Notes: generated by a model not told the origin, from the letters alone. DNA of 49,871 bases from Aequorivita sp. (GCA_030690315.1 JAUYGY010000016.1:1-49871), one strand, 5' to 3'. Positions 25,667 to 34,588 are shown, numbered from the stretch's first letter. Made by a program: numbers and translations.

Positions 25667-28147
25667 TTATTCCACTTCTAAGAAAGCGGTCGTGTGAATA
25701 GGTATCCCTGTTTCAGTAATTCCTTCAATCTCTATTTGGAAAGTACCTTTTTCATCACTGGTATAAAACGTTACAATTGGTTTTTTAAAACCATTAAAAA
25801 CAATATTTGGTTTCCAGTATAACGTAGTGCGGTAATCTTCCCTACTTCTGTTTCTATCTATCAAAGAATAATCTGGGGCATAAAACTCTCTAGCTGCGAA
25901 GAACCCTTCAGATTTGAAGTTGATTGAGCCTGGTTTTCTATCGCTAATATCAACTCCGTTTCTTGAACCCTGTTTTGTATAAATAGCAATTACACCTTGG
26001 GCCTTCAACCCGTATGCCGCAGAAGCAGGGCCAATGTTTAAAATGTCTATAAAGTCTATATGCGTTTGATGGATGGAACGTGCCGTGGCTAGGTCAACTT
26101 CTATATTATCAACATAATATGTGGGTTTTAACCCTCTAAGATTCACTTCGTAATCCTGTGAAGTTTCGGCATCATATTTCATTCCTACTCTAACTCCTGG
26201 AACATTCATAATTAAATCCATAAAATTACCCGCTCCATTCTGCCCAAATTCATCAACCACAATTCTATGTGAGGGAGCAAAGGATCGCGTTCTTTTTTCT
26301 CTTTTAATTTCGTCTATTTCTTCTTTTGTTGCAACTTTTGTTTTAATATTTACTTCATCCAAAACTTCTCTTTCATTATCAAATTCAAAATCACGATAAA
26401 TATTGGCCCTAGTTTTTTTCCTATAATTCTCAACATTCTCTACCTCGAGGTTTTGATTGAATGGATTTACAATTCTATCTGGAATAATGGTTGGTCTCTG
26501 GGGAGGCGGGTCTAGTTTTATATTGGTATCGCTATAATTTGGTTTTTCTGAAGAAAGACCCGATCCAGCTTGCAAAAAAACATCTATCGTATCAGTAAAA
26601 ACAAATGGGCCGTATGAAAAATGACCTATATTATTAGTGCTATTCGTCTCTTGATAAAATCCTTTTTTTCTGAAAGTAAGTTTTGTTTCGCTAACTTTAT
26701 TTTGAAATGGCGATTTTGCGTTTATTGTATTGCCACTAATGTAAATTCCATCTTCCGGTTTAAATACCTGCCGCACGCTATTGTCAAGAAATTCCTGCCA
26801 GATAAAGCGGCTCCACCCGTGGGTGAGCATTATCAAATCTAATTGCTGGTTTTTTTTTATTGTGTCGCCGGCCGTAAAGAAGTAATTTGGAGAATCTATT
26901 TTGCCTTTAAGATCAGAATTTAGTAAGAAGTAAGTTTTTATATTTTCAGCATTATTGTTGGGTTTTATTAATTCTGAATCTGTTACAGAAAGAGAAAATG
27001 TACTGGGAACCAGTTTTCCTGACTTATCTTTTATTTCAATTTCCAAGTTTACCCGATCACGAATACCTGTTGATGTGCCATTAATCTTTTTAATTGAAAG
27101 TGAAACTTTTTCTTCTTTTTTAATATATACCAATCGCTCGGCCACTGGGTTATTTGACTCATTGAAAAGAACAATGTCAAAAACCCCTTCAACTAAATTT
27201 ACAGTTGGTATCTTCAACAATATATTATTTGCTTCTTTTTCTTGGGTATAGTCAAAAGCGGGCAACCCCCTTTGTTGGCCAATGATTAATACATTCTTTA
27301 AACCTTCTTTTTTGTTGGTTGAAACGTTTATAATTATTTCTTTATCTTTTAGGGAAGTATTCATAACGTAACCTTCTTTAAGCGGAACAGGCAAAGGGTA
27401 AAGTATGTTTTCTTCACCTGAAGTGATGACTGCACGATATTCTTTACCAGGTTCGGGGTTTAAAAAAAACAAACCCATACCAAACTCAAAGGTTTTAAAA
27501 TCGGTTACTTTATTACCATCAGTATCTTCAATAATACCAACTACTGGGCTTGCTGATAATTTTGCATCTTTTATTTTAACGGCTACTTTATTGTTGATTC
27601 CATCAACTAAATATCCTCCTTCCGGAAAAAAACCAATCTCTGGCAATTCTGATGTGTCATCTATTTTGGAACGCTTATCATCATCTAAGATTGGTATTTC
27701 TGAATTAATTGCAAAAATGGGAATCACTTTTTTGAAAAAATAATCCCTTGGTTGATTTCGCATGTAGTTTGTAAAGGCTCGCAATAGATAAGTGCCTTCA
27801 GGTAGATCGATTGGCAATTTAAAATCTCCATTAACACCTATTGATTCAGTGAAGAGTTTTCGATCGCTAATTACTTCATTCTGTTCATTTATGAGTTCAA
27901 CATAAATTACTTTACTTTTTTCACTTTTTTTATGAGTTACCCCATTAACGAGATAAGTGTTAAACCAGATATTTTCACCAGCGGTATAGTAAGATCTGTC
28001 TGTATGAATATAAATTTTTTCGGGATATTTTTCTGTAGTGTATTCGTTTAGCCTATTGAAAATTAAAATTTTTAAACCTGAAACTCCACTTAAAGAAAAG
28101 GCAAGGCACAGAAAAGAAATAGATAATATAAGGAGTATTTTCTTCAA
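25667..28147 (-). CDS. Exported MG2-like / TonB plug domain protein without a barrel
   Basis: 826 residues with a signal peptide. The N-terminal third resembles macroglobulin-type domains (KIYIHTDRSYYTAGENIWF; LPEGTYLLRAFTNYMRN). Near residues 630-715 there is a TonB receptor plug-like domain (VDEFGQNGAGNFMDLIMNVPGVRV; YYVDNIEVDL; IDILNIGPASAAYGLKAQGV). A beta-barrel is missing, so it is not a transporter. This architecture is frequent in Bacteroidota and of unknown role, possibly outer-membrane biogenesis or peptide capture. TTG at 28147 is the start, as a stop precedes it three codons upstream. Confidence 0.85.
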   Translation of the reverse strand: MKKILLILSISFLCLAFSLSGVSGLKILIFNRLNEYTTEKYPEKIYIHTDRSYYTAGENIWFNTYLVNGVTHKKSEKSKVIYVELINEQNEVISDRKLFTESIGVNGDFKLPIDLPEGTYLLRAFTNYMRNQPRDYFFKKVIPIFAINSEIPILDDDKRSKIDDTSELPEIGFFPEGGYLVDGINNKVAVKIKDAKLSASPVVGIIEDTDGNKVTDFKTFEFGMGLFFLNPEPGKEYRAVITSGEENILYPLPVPLKEGYVMNTSLKDKEIIINVSTNKKEGLKNVLIIGQQRGLPAFDYTQEKEANNILLKIPTVNLVEGVFDIVLFNESNNPVAERLVYIKKEEKVSLSIKKINGTSTGIRDRVNLEIEIKDKSGKLVPSTFSLSVTDSELIKPNNNAENIKTYFLLNSDLKGKIDSPNYFFTAGDTIKKNQQLDLIMLTHGWSRFIWQEFLDNSVRQVFKPEDGIYISGNTINAKSPFQNKVSETKLTFRKKGFYQETNSTNNIGHFSYGPFVFTDTIDVFLQAGSGLSSEKPNYSDTNIKLDPPPQRPTIIPDRIVNPFNQNLEVENVENYRKKTRANIYRDFEFDNEREVLDEVNIKTKVATKEEIDEIKREKRTRSFAPSHRIVVDEFGQNGAGNFMDLIMNVPGVRVGMKYDAETSQDYEVNLRGLKPTYYVDNIEVDLATARSIHQTHIDFIDILNIGPASAAYGLKAQGVIAIYTKQGSRNGVDISDRKPGSINFKSEGFFAAREFYAPDYSLIDRNRSREDYRTTLYWKPNIVFNGFKKPIVTFYTSDEKGTFQIEIEGITETGIPIHTTAFLEVE

Positions 28148-28200
28148 GCGATATTAAAACTTATAACATTCTAAATTTAAGAATTAATTTTAATAAAAAA

Positions 28201-28232
28201 AACCTGATAAGTTTTGTGAACTTATCAGGTTA
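28201..28232 (-). terminator. Terminator of the beta-oxidation operon
   Basis: The perfect stem AACCTGATAAGTT / AACTTATCAGGTT with loop TTGTG is followed on the minus strand by a T-run. It lies 50 bases after the acyl-CoA dehydrogenase stop. Confidence 0.88.
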
Positions 28233-28282
28233 ACTATTTTGGAATCCAATTCAGCTTATTGAATTTTGTTTTTTATCCAAAT

Positions 28283-30094
28283 TTAAAAGGGATATGTATT
28301 TTCCGAAATTACTTTATCTGCAATGGTTCTTCTCAATTCCCCAATATTTGGCTGGTATTGATATTTGGTGAAACGTTTTAAGCCCATCAACATGGCGCGT
28401 TGTTCGTCACCTTCAGAAAACGAAAGGATTGCTTCTTTCGCCTTTACTGTAATAATATCTACCGCGTGGTAAAGGTACAATTGCGACATTGCTATTTGTT
28501 CTTTTTGTGAATCAGCACCAAAGCGTTTCACATTCTTTTCAGTGCGTAGAATTCCACTTTCGGCCATGTAGATTTCAATTAAAATATCTGCCGCTGCCAA
28601 AAGTGTTTGCTGATGTTCTTCCAGTTCGGTGCCGTATTTTTGAACGGCGCTTCCGGCAACCATTAAGAATACCTTTTTCAATTTTGCAACCATTTCCTTT
28701 TCTTCGGAAAGCAATTCGGAATAATCCGGGGTTTCAAAAGAAGGTATTCCCATTAATTCAGAAGCTACAGCCTGTGCTGGATTTAGCAAATCTACGTGAC
28801 CTTTCATTGCTTTTTTTACGAGCATTCCAACGGCCAACATTCTGTTTATTTCGTTGGTTCCCTCATAAATACGGGCAATTCGGGCATCGCGCCAGGCAGA
28901 TTCCATTGGCGTATCGGCACTAAAGCCCATTCCTCCAAAAATCTGGATTCCTTCGTCGGCGCAGTTTTGAATGTCTTCCGAAACGGCAACTTTTAAGATG
29001 GAACATTCAATTGCATATTCCTCAACACCTTTAAGTTCTGCTTCTTGGTGCGAGTTTCCTTGCTCAACGCGAAGCGCAATTCTATCCTCAATATTTTTTC
29101 CGGCACGGTAACTTGCGCTTTCACTTACGTAGGCATTGGTTGCCATTTCGGCCAATTTCAATTTAATGGCACCAAAAGAAGAAATGGGCACTTTAAATTG
29201 AATTCGTTCATTTGCATATTTCACTGCGGAAGAAATTACCCGGCGTTGTGCGTCAAGACTTGCTGCAGCGAGTTTTATTCTACCAACGTTAAGCGCGTTC
29301 ATCGCAATTTTAAAGCCTTCGCCGCGCTCGCCTAGCATATTTTCAACTGGTACTTTAGTATCACTAAAGAAAACTTGGCGAGTGGAGGAGGAATGGATAC
29401 CGAGTTTGTTCTCTTCCTCACCCATTGAAATTCCGTTTTCGGGATTGTTTTCAACAATAAATCCAGTGATGTTTTTATCGTCTTCAATTCTTGCAAATAC
29501 AATCATTGTGTTGCAGAAACCTGCATTCGATATCCACATTTTTTGGCCTGTTATGGAATAATATTTCCCATCCTCGGAAAGTACCGCTTTTGTTTTTCCA
29601 CTATTGGCGTCACTTCCCGCGCCTGGTTCAGTCAAAGCATAAGCGCCAAACCATTCGCCGGTTGCAAGTTTTGGCACGTATTTTTGAATTTGCTCCTCGG
29701 TTCCGTACAAGGTTATAGGCAATGTTCCAATCCCAGTGTGCGCACCAAAAGCGGTGGCAATAGAACCTGTTGCGCCCGAAATATAATCGCAAACCAACAT
29801 CGTGGTCACGAAGCCCATTCCCAGCCCGCCATATTCTTCAGGAACTGACACGCCAAGCAAACCAAGATCACCGGCTTTGCGCATTATCTCTTCGGTGAGC
29901 GCATAGTTTTTATGTTCGAATTCTTCTTTTTTCGGCCAGATTTCACGATCCACAAATTCTTTCACTGAATCGCGCATCATTTTTTGTTCCTCGGAAAAAT
30001 CTTCCGGAGTAAAGACGTCTTCTGCTTTTGTTTCTTTTACGAGGAATTGTCCGCCTCTTAGTAATTCGGATTTATTTTTAGACTGTGTTTCCAT
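28283..30094 (-). CDS. fadE: Acyl-CoA dehydrogenase, VLCAD-like
   Basis: A 603-residue flavoenzyme catalysing the first step of fatty acid beta-oxidation. Family motifs are YALTEPGAGSDANSGKT, WISNAGFCN, GIQIFGGMGF and the ARIARIYEGTNEINRM signature near the catalytic Glu. A C-terminal extension of about 180 residues is like that of VLCAD-type enzymes and matches the larger size. It is the last gene of the MarR-fadB-fadA-fadE operon and is followed by a terminator. IVP element 3 lies directly upstream. The symbol is used by function, not by E. coli FadE homology. Confidence 0.93.
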   Translation of the reverse strand: METQSKNKSELLRGGQFLVKETKAEDVFTPEDFSEEQKMMRDSVKEFVDREIWPKKEEFEHKNYALTEEIMRKAGDLGLLGVSVPEEYGGLGMGFVTTMLVCDYISGATGSIATAFGAHTGIGTLPITLYGTEEQIQKYVPKLATGEWFGAYALTEPGAGSDANSGKTKAVLSEDGKYYSITGQKMWISNAGFCNTMIVFARIEDDKNITGFIVENNPENGISMGEEENKLGIHSSSTRQVFFSDTKVPVENMLGERGEGFKIAMNALNVGRIKLAAASLDAQRRVISSAVKYANERIQFKVPISSFGAIKLKLAEMATNAYVSESASYRAGKNIEDRIALRVEQGNSHQEAELKGVEEYAIECSILKVAVSEDIQNCADEGIQIFGGMGFSADTPMESAWRDARIARIYEGTNEINRMLAVGMLVKKAMKGHVDLLNPAQAVASELMGIPSFETPDYSELLSEEKEMVAKLKKVFLMVAGSAVQKYGTELEEHQQTLLAAADILIEIYMAESGILRTEKNVKRFGADSQKEQIAMSQLYLYHAVDIITVKAKEAILSFSEGDEQRAMLMGLKRFTKYQYQPNIGELRRTIADKVISENTYPF

Positions 30095-30118
30095 TTTAGT
30101 TTTGTTATTTATATAATG

Positions 30119-30154
30119 TTTCAGAAAATAGAAAAGAGAGTAGAGAAAAGAGAT
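30119..30154. repeat. Lower arm of IVP element 3
   Basis: AGAAAAT, AGAAAAG, AGAGTAG, AGAAAAG heptamers in register from 30123. Confidence 0.8.
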
Positions 30155-30511
30155 TTAAATATCTAAACCATTCTGAAAACTCATTGTCATTCTTTGCCAT
30201 TCTGCTATTTTACTTTCAATTTTATTCAATGTTTCGTCATCTATATATTTTCTGTGCTTTGCTACTAAAAGTTGGGTTCCCAACTCATAGGAAGAACCGA
30301 TGGAATAATCTATAAAGTTGCTAAAAGCCTTATCACTTCTTCCGGAACCTTCGGCAATATTGCTCGGCATTGAAACTGAACATCTACTCATTTGAGTGCT
30401 TAAATCAAATCGTTCGTGTTTTGGAAAAGACATTAAAATATCCGAAATATCATTGGCAATTTCTAAACCTAATTGCCATATTTTCAAATTTTTGTAGTTA
30501 TGTCTTTTCAT
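30155..30511 (-). CDS. Four-helix-bundle protein, S23/IVP family (copy 3)
   Basis: 118 residues, closest to copy 1 (YKNLKIWQLGLEIA; FPKHERFDLSTQMSRCSVSMPSN then IAEGSGRSDKAF; GSSYELGTQLLVA). The start codon is 11 bases inside the upper repeat arm and the stop abuts the lower arm. It interrupts the fad operon in the sense direction. The biological role is unknown, and the resemblance to 23S rRNA intervening-sequence proteins is the only functional hint. Confidence 0.93.
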   Translation of the reverse strand: MKRHNYKNLKIWQLGLEIANDISDILMSFPKHERFDLSTQMSRCSVSMPSNIAEGSGRSDKAFSNFIDYSIGSSYELGTQLLVAKHRKYIDDETLNKIESKIAEWQRMTMSFQNGLDI

Positions 30512-30522
30512 CTATTATCAGA

Positions 30523-30566
30523 CTCTTTGCTCTCTATTCTCTATTCTCTGCTCTATTTTCTATTTC
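30523..30566. repeat. Upper arm of IVP element 3
   Basis: Six heptamers (CTCTTTG, CTCTCTA, TTCTCTA, TTCTCTG, CTCTATT, TTCTATT), inverted to the lower arm and covering the thiolase stop. Confidence 0.82.
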
Positions 30567-31750
30567 AAAAACTCATAAACCCCAGCAGCACCCTGTCCAG
30601 TGCCCACACACATAGTCACCATTCCATATCTTCCCTGAAGGTTTCGTTTGCGCATTTCGTCAAATACTTGAACGGAAAGTTTTGCTCCCGTGCAGCCCAA
30701 GGGATGACCCATAGCGATTGCACCTCCGTTAACGTTCACAATTTCCTTGTCTAAACCAAGTCCGCGGATTACAGCTAAGGATTGTGATGCAAAGGCTTCG
30801 TTCAATTCAATTAATTCTAATTGGTCTTGTTTCAATCCCGCTTGTTTCAATGCTTTTGGGATTGCGTACAACGGCCCGATTCCCATAATTTTTGGTTCTA
30901 CACCAACGGCAGCAAAACTTACCAATCTAGCGATGGGTTCAAGGTTTAGTTCTTTCACCATTTCTTCGCTCATAATAACTGCGAAAGCAGCGCCATCGCT
31001 CATTTGTGATGAGTTTCCGGCGGTTACGCTACCCCCATCGGCAAATACAGGACGAAGTTTTGAAAGTGCCTCAATATTGGTTCCTTTTCTAGGGCCTTCG
31101 TCTTTATTTACAGTATAATTTTCGGTCACTTTTTTCCCGGCTTCATTTACAAAAGTGTGCTCTATTTCAATAGGAACAATTTGATCTTGAAATCGATTTT
31201 CATCCTGCGCTTTTAATGCCCGCATGTGGCTCGTGTATGCAAACTCATCTTGGTCTTCGCGCGAAACATTATATTTTTTTGCAACCGCTTCCGCAGTTAA
31301 ACCCATATTCCAGTAGTAATCTTCGTGACCTTCCTTTGCCAATTTATAATCGGGAACAGGTTTGTAACCGCCCATTGGAATATAGCTCATACTTTCCGCA
31401 CCACCAGCGATGATGCAATCTGCCATTCCACTTTGTATTTTTGCTGTTGCGATGGCAATTGTTTCCAATCCCGACGCACAATAACGGTTTACCGTCATCC
31501 CTGGAATATCAACAATATCAAGTCCCATCAACGAAATCAACCGGCCCATATTTAGGCCTTGTTCGGCTTCTGGCATTGCGTTTCCTACGATTACGTCGTC
31601 AATTCGTTTTTTATCGAGTTGCGGTAATTCGTTCATTATGTATTTAATGGTTTCCGCGGCCAATTCATCTGGGCGTTTGAAGCGAAATACACCGCGAGGT
31701 GCTTTTCCTACCGCGGTTCTGTATGCTTTTACTATGTATGCTGTTCTCAT
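30560..31750 (-). CDS. fadA: Acetyl-CoA acyltransferase (3-ketoacyl-CoA thiolase)
   Basis: A 396-residue thiolase that cleaves 3-ketoacyl-CoA in the last step of beta-oxidation. The catalytic residues are visible: Cys91 (VNRYCASGLETIA), His349 (AMGHPLGCTGA) and Cys381 (CVGTGQG). It lies between the multifunctional FadB-like gene and the acyl-CoA dehydrogenase gene; IVP elements sit on both sides. Confidence 0.95.
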   Translation of the reverse strand: MRTAYIVKAYRTAVGKAPRGVFRFKRPDELAAETIKYIMNELPQLDKKRIDDVIVGNAMPEAEQGLNMGRLISLMGLDIVDIPGMTVNRYCASGLETIAIATAKIQSGMADCIIAGGAESMSYIPMGGYKPVPDYKLAKEGHEDYYWNMGLTAEAVAKKYNVSREDQDEFAYTSHMRALKAQDENRFQDQIVPIEIEHTFVNEAGKKVTENYTVNKDEGPRKGTNIEALSKLRPVFADGGSVTAGNSSQMSDGAAFAVIMSEEMVKELNLEPIARLVSFAAVGVEPKIMGIGPLYAIPKALKQAGLKQDQLELIELNEAFASQSLAVIRGLGLDKEIVNVNGGAIAMGHPLGCTGAKLSVQVFDEMRKRNLQGRYGMVTMCVGTGQGAAGVYEFLK

Positions 31751-31756
31751 TTTTGT

Positions 31757-31790
31757 TTAGTATTTAGATGTTAGTATTGAGTATTGAGAA
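31757..31790. repeat. Lower arm of IVP element 4
   Basis: Five heptamers (TTTAGTA, TTTAGAT, GTTAGTA, TTGAGTA, TTGAGAA). Confidence 0.82.
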
Positions 31791-31793
31791 AGC

Positions 31794-32147
31794 TCATTTT
31801 TCTAACGATTTTATTAATGCGTAATTCATTTTTTGTAATTCTATAACCTTAAATATGATAGGGTTTACAGAAGCTTCTGAACAGTGGTTTAGCTTAATTG
31901 ACAGCAATAATTGAGTATAAAGTTCATATGACGAACCATTTGCAATACCAAGAAAATTTTTGAATTCACCATCCGTATTTCTTCCTGCTCCTTCGGCTAT
32001 ATTTGAAGGAATTGAAATGGCACTTCGGCGAAGTTGGCTGATCAATCCAAATTTTTCTTCTTTTGGAAAATGTGCAGTTAGTATATAGACTTCCTCAGCA
32101 ACTTCCATCGCTTTATTCCAAATCTTTAAATCTTCTAACTTGTGCAT
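31794..32147 (-). CDS. Four-helix-bundle protein, S23/IVP family (copy 4)
   Basis: 117 residues with the core HKLEDLKIWNKAMEVAEEVY, FPKEEKFGLISQLRRSAISI, PSNIAEGAGR and GSSYELYTQLLL. The ATG at 32147 is the start; a TTG three codons upstream lies inside the repeat arm and is less likely. This copy is the most typical S23 form. It has the same orientation as the fad operon and is bounded on both sides by perfect inverted 7-bp repeat arms. Confidence 0.93.
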   Translation of the reverse strand: MHKLEDLKIWNKAMEVAEEVYILTAHFPKEEKFGLISQLRRSAISIPSNIAEGAGRNTDGEFKNFLGIANGSSYELYTQLLLSIKLNHCSEASVNPIIFKVIELQKMNYALIKSLEK

Positions 32148-32149
32148 AA

Positions 32150-32184
32150 CTCTCAATACTCAATACTAATTACTCAATTCTAAT
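32150..32184. repeat. Upper arm of IVP element 4
   Basis: Heptamers TCTCAAT, ACTCAAT, ACTAATT, ACTCAAT, TCTAATT, inverted to the lower arm and reaching the FadB stop codon. Confidence 0.82.
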
Positions 32185-34588
32185 TCCTAAGAGGTTTTCC
32201 TTTTTGAATCATATGCTGAAGCCTTTCCAGCGTTTTACGTTCTCCGGTTAAACTTAAAAATGCTTCTCTTTCCAGATCGAGCAAATATTGTTCACTCACG
32301 TAGCTCGCTTCGCTTAAATCGCCACCGGCCATAACGTAGGCAAGTTTATTGGCGATTTTTTTGTCGTGCTCGCTGATGTAATTTCCAGCCAACATTTGAT
32401 CCGTTCCAACCAAAAACATTCCCAAAGCTTGTTTTCCAAGTACTTTTATATCGGTTCGGGGAATTGGTTTTGTATAGCCCTGATCGGCCATAAAACGTGC
32501 AATGGCTTTAGCTGCTGCAATTTGTCTGTCTTGGTTTACGATTACAATATCTTTTCCTTTTTGAAGAATTCCGGTATCGTATGCTTCATAAGCTGAAGTA
32601 GATACCTTTGCCATTCCGATGGTTAAGAAATAATCCTGAAGTCTGTTTAATTCAACATCATCTTTTTTGAAAGTATCACTGGCGCGCAACGCCATTTCTT
32701 TGGAACCGCCACCGCCGGGGATTACCCCAACGCCAAATTCAACCAAACCAATGTAACTTTCGGCTGCGGCAACAACCCTGTCTGCGTGAAGTGTAAACTC
32801 GCAACCACCGCCCAACGTCATTCCGTGCGGTGCAACCACAACGGGAATGGAAGAGTAGCGGATGCGCATACTGGTATCCTGAAAATATTTTACTGCGGCA
32901 TTCAATTCATCATATTCCTGCTCAACGGCCATCATAAAAATCATTCCAATATTGGCGCCAACGGAGAAGTTTTTCCCGTTGTTGGCAATTACCAATCCGT
33001 CAAAATCCTTTTCAGCAATGTCAATGGCTTTGTTGATTCCGGCCAAAACATCGCCGCCAATAGAATTCATTTTACTGATGAATTCCACATTCAAAATTCC
33101 ATCGCCTAAATCTTCAACTACAACTCCGTTATTTTTAAATACTTCGGAAGTTTTGCGGATGTTGTCCAGAATTATAAATGAATCCTGTCCGGGAACTTTT
33201 ACATGTTTTTTCTGCGGAATATCGTAGTAATATGTATTTCCTTCTTTTATAGTATAGAAAGAATCAATACCGGCCTCAAGCATTTCGTTTACCCAACCGG
33301 CTGGTTCTTTGCCTAAATCTTTTAGTAATTCTATTCCTTTTTTAACCCCAACTGCATCCCAAATTTCGAAGGGACCATTATCCCAGCCGAAACCCGCTTT
33401 CATTGCATCATCAATCTTGTAAAGCTCGTCGGTTATTTCGGGAATTCTTTTTGAAACGTAGGCGAACATCGCCCCGAAATTTTTTCGGTAGAACTCGCCA
33501 GCTTTGTCTTCACCTTTTATAAGAATTGGGAATCGGTCGGTAACTTTATCAACCGACTTAGTTTTTTCAAGTGTATCAAATGAAGCTTTTTTGCTTTTTC
33601 TATATTCCAAAGAATCTAAATCCAGCGTTAGAATTTCACTGCTACCGTCGTCATTTTTTACCTTTTTATAAAAACCCTGTTCACTTTTGCTTCCCAACCA
33701 TTTCTTTTCCATCATTGTATCGATGAAACCAGGGATTTGGAAAATACCGTGTTCTTCATCTTCGGGAACATTGTCATAAATGCCTTTGGAAACATGAACC
33801 AAAGTGTCCAATCCAACAACATCAACGGTTCTAAAGGTTGCGGATTTTGGTCGGCCGATTACTGGCCCCGTCAATTTATCAACTTCCTCAACAGTAAGTC
33901 CCATTTCCTTTACTTGGTGAAAAAGACTTTGAATACCGAAGATTCCAATTCTGTTTCCTATAAATGCGGGCGTATCTTTTGCAACCACGGAAGTTTTTCC
34001 GAGGAATTTTTCGCCATAACCATTCAAGAAATCTAAAACTTCTTTTGAAGTATTTGGTCCGGGAATGATTTCAAAAAGTTTTAAATAACGGGGCGGGTTG
34101 AAAAAGTGCGTCCCGCAGAAGTGTTTCTGAAAATCTTCGCTACGACCTTCGCTCATAAATTTTATGGGAATACCCGAAGTATTTGAAGTGATAAGCGTCC
34201 CCGGTTTTCTGTGTTTGTCTAAGTTTTCAAAAACCTGTTTTTTGATATCCAATCTTTCTATCACCACTTCAATGATCCAATCGGCAGTATTAACTTTTGA
34301 AATATCGTCTTCTAAATTTCCGGTAGCAATGCGTTTTGCAAAATCTTTGTGGTAGAGTGGGGCAGGGTTGCTTTTTATGGCTTTCTGGAGATCGCCGTCC
34401 ACAATTCTATTTCGAACTACTTTGTCTTCAAGGGTGAGTCCCTTTTTCTTTTCATCATCTGTAAGCTCGCGGGGAACAATGTCCAGCAATAGCACTTCCA
34501 CTCCAATATTGGCGAAATGGCAGGCAATACCGCTTCCCATAATTCCGGAACCGATTACCGCTACTTTGTTAATTCTTCTGTTTGACAT
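32180..34588 (-). CDS. fadB: 3-hydroxyacyl-CoA dehydrogenase / enoyl-CoA hydratase
   Basis: An 802-residue bifunctional beta-oxidation enzyme. The NAD-binding GSGIMGSGIA opens the dehydrogenase half, with CGTHFFNPP and the linker after it. The C-terminal third is a crotonase domain (HGMTLGGGCEF; LVEFGVGVIPGGGGSKEMA). This order, dehydrogenase first, is the reverse of E. coli FadB and usual for this Bacteroidota/archaeal type. It follows the MarR gene by 35 bases and is the first catabolic gene of the operon. Confidence 0.94.
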   Translation of the reverse strand: MSNRRINKVAVIGSGIMGSGIACHFANIGVEVLLLDIVPRELTDDEKKKGLTLEDKVVRNRIVDGDLQKAIKSNPAPLYHKDFAKRIATGNLEDDISKVNTADWIIEVVIERLDIKKQVFENLDKHRKPGTLITSNTSGIPIKFMSEGRSEDFQKHFCGTHFFNPPRYLKLFEIIPGPNTSKEVLDFLNGYGEKFLGKTSVVAKDTPAFIGNRIGIFGIQSLFHQVKEMGLTVEEVDKLTGPVIGRPKSATFRTVDVVGLDTLVHVSKGIYDNVPEDEEHGIFQIPGFIDTMMEKKWLGSKSEQGFYKKVKNDDGSSEILTLDLDSLEYRKSKKASFDTLEKTKSVDKVTDRFPILIKGEDKAGEFYRKNFGAMFAYVSKRIPEITDELYKIDDAMKAGFGWDNGPFEIWDAVGVKKGIELLKDLGKEPAGWVNEMLEAGIDSFYTIKEGNTYYYDIPQKKHVKVPGQDSFIILDNIRKTSEVFKNNGVVVEDLGDGILNVEFISKMNSIGGDVLAGINKAIDIAEKDFDGLVIANNGKNFSVGANIGMIFMMAVEQEYDELNAAVKYFQDTSMRIRYSSIPVVVAPHGMTLGGGCEFTLHADRVVAAAESYIGLVEFGVGVIPGGGGSKEMALRASDTFKKDDVELNRLQDYFLTIGMAKVSTSAYEAYDTGILQKGKDIVIVNQDRQIAAAKAIARFMADQGYTKPIPRTDIKVLGKQALGMFLVGTDQMLAGNYISEHDKKIANKLAYVMAGGDLSEASYVSEQYLLDLEREAFLSLTGERKTLERLQHMIQKGKPLRN

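Larger units (their letters stand above)
30119..30566 (-). other. Heptad-armed IVP element 3 (between thiolase and acyl-CoA dehydrogenase)
   Basis: The lower arm 30119-30154 has AGAAAAT/AGAAAAG heptamers and the upper arm 30523-30566 has CTCTATT/TTCTCTA heptamers, in inverted orientation. 30123-30152 pairs with 30532-30561 at 26 of 30 positions by eye. The upper arm covers the thiolase stop codon (30560-30562). The lower arm starts right at the IVP stop and ends 24 bases before the dehydrogenase ATG. Confidence 0.7.
31757..32184 (-). other. Heptad-armed IVP element 4 (between fadB and fadA)
   Basis: The arms at 31757-31790 and 32150-32184 have a 7-bp period (GTTAGTA/TTGAGTA and ACTCAAT/ACTAATT). 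The 19-mer TTAGTATTGAGTATTGAGA at 31771-31789 is a perfect inverted match to 32151-32169. In gene orientation the 5' arm lacks C and the 3' arm lacks G. The upper arm reaches the FadB stop (32180-32182), and the lower arm ends 6 bases before the thiolase ATG. Confidence 0.72.

Noticed and set aside
25667..28147. TonB-dependent receptor
   Set aside because: Only a plug-like domain is visible; the C-terminal beta-barrel of about 500-600 residues is absent.
13096..32147. IVP genes inside 23S rRNA genes
   Set aside because: The surroundings of all four are protein-coding operons; no rRNA sequence is recognisable.
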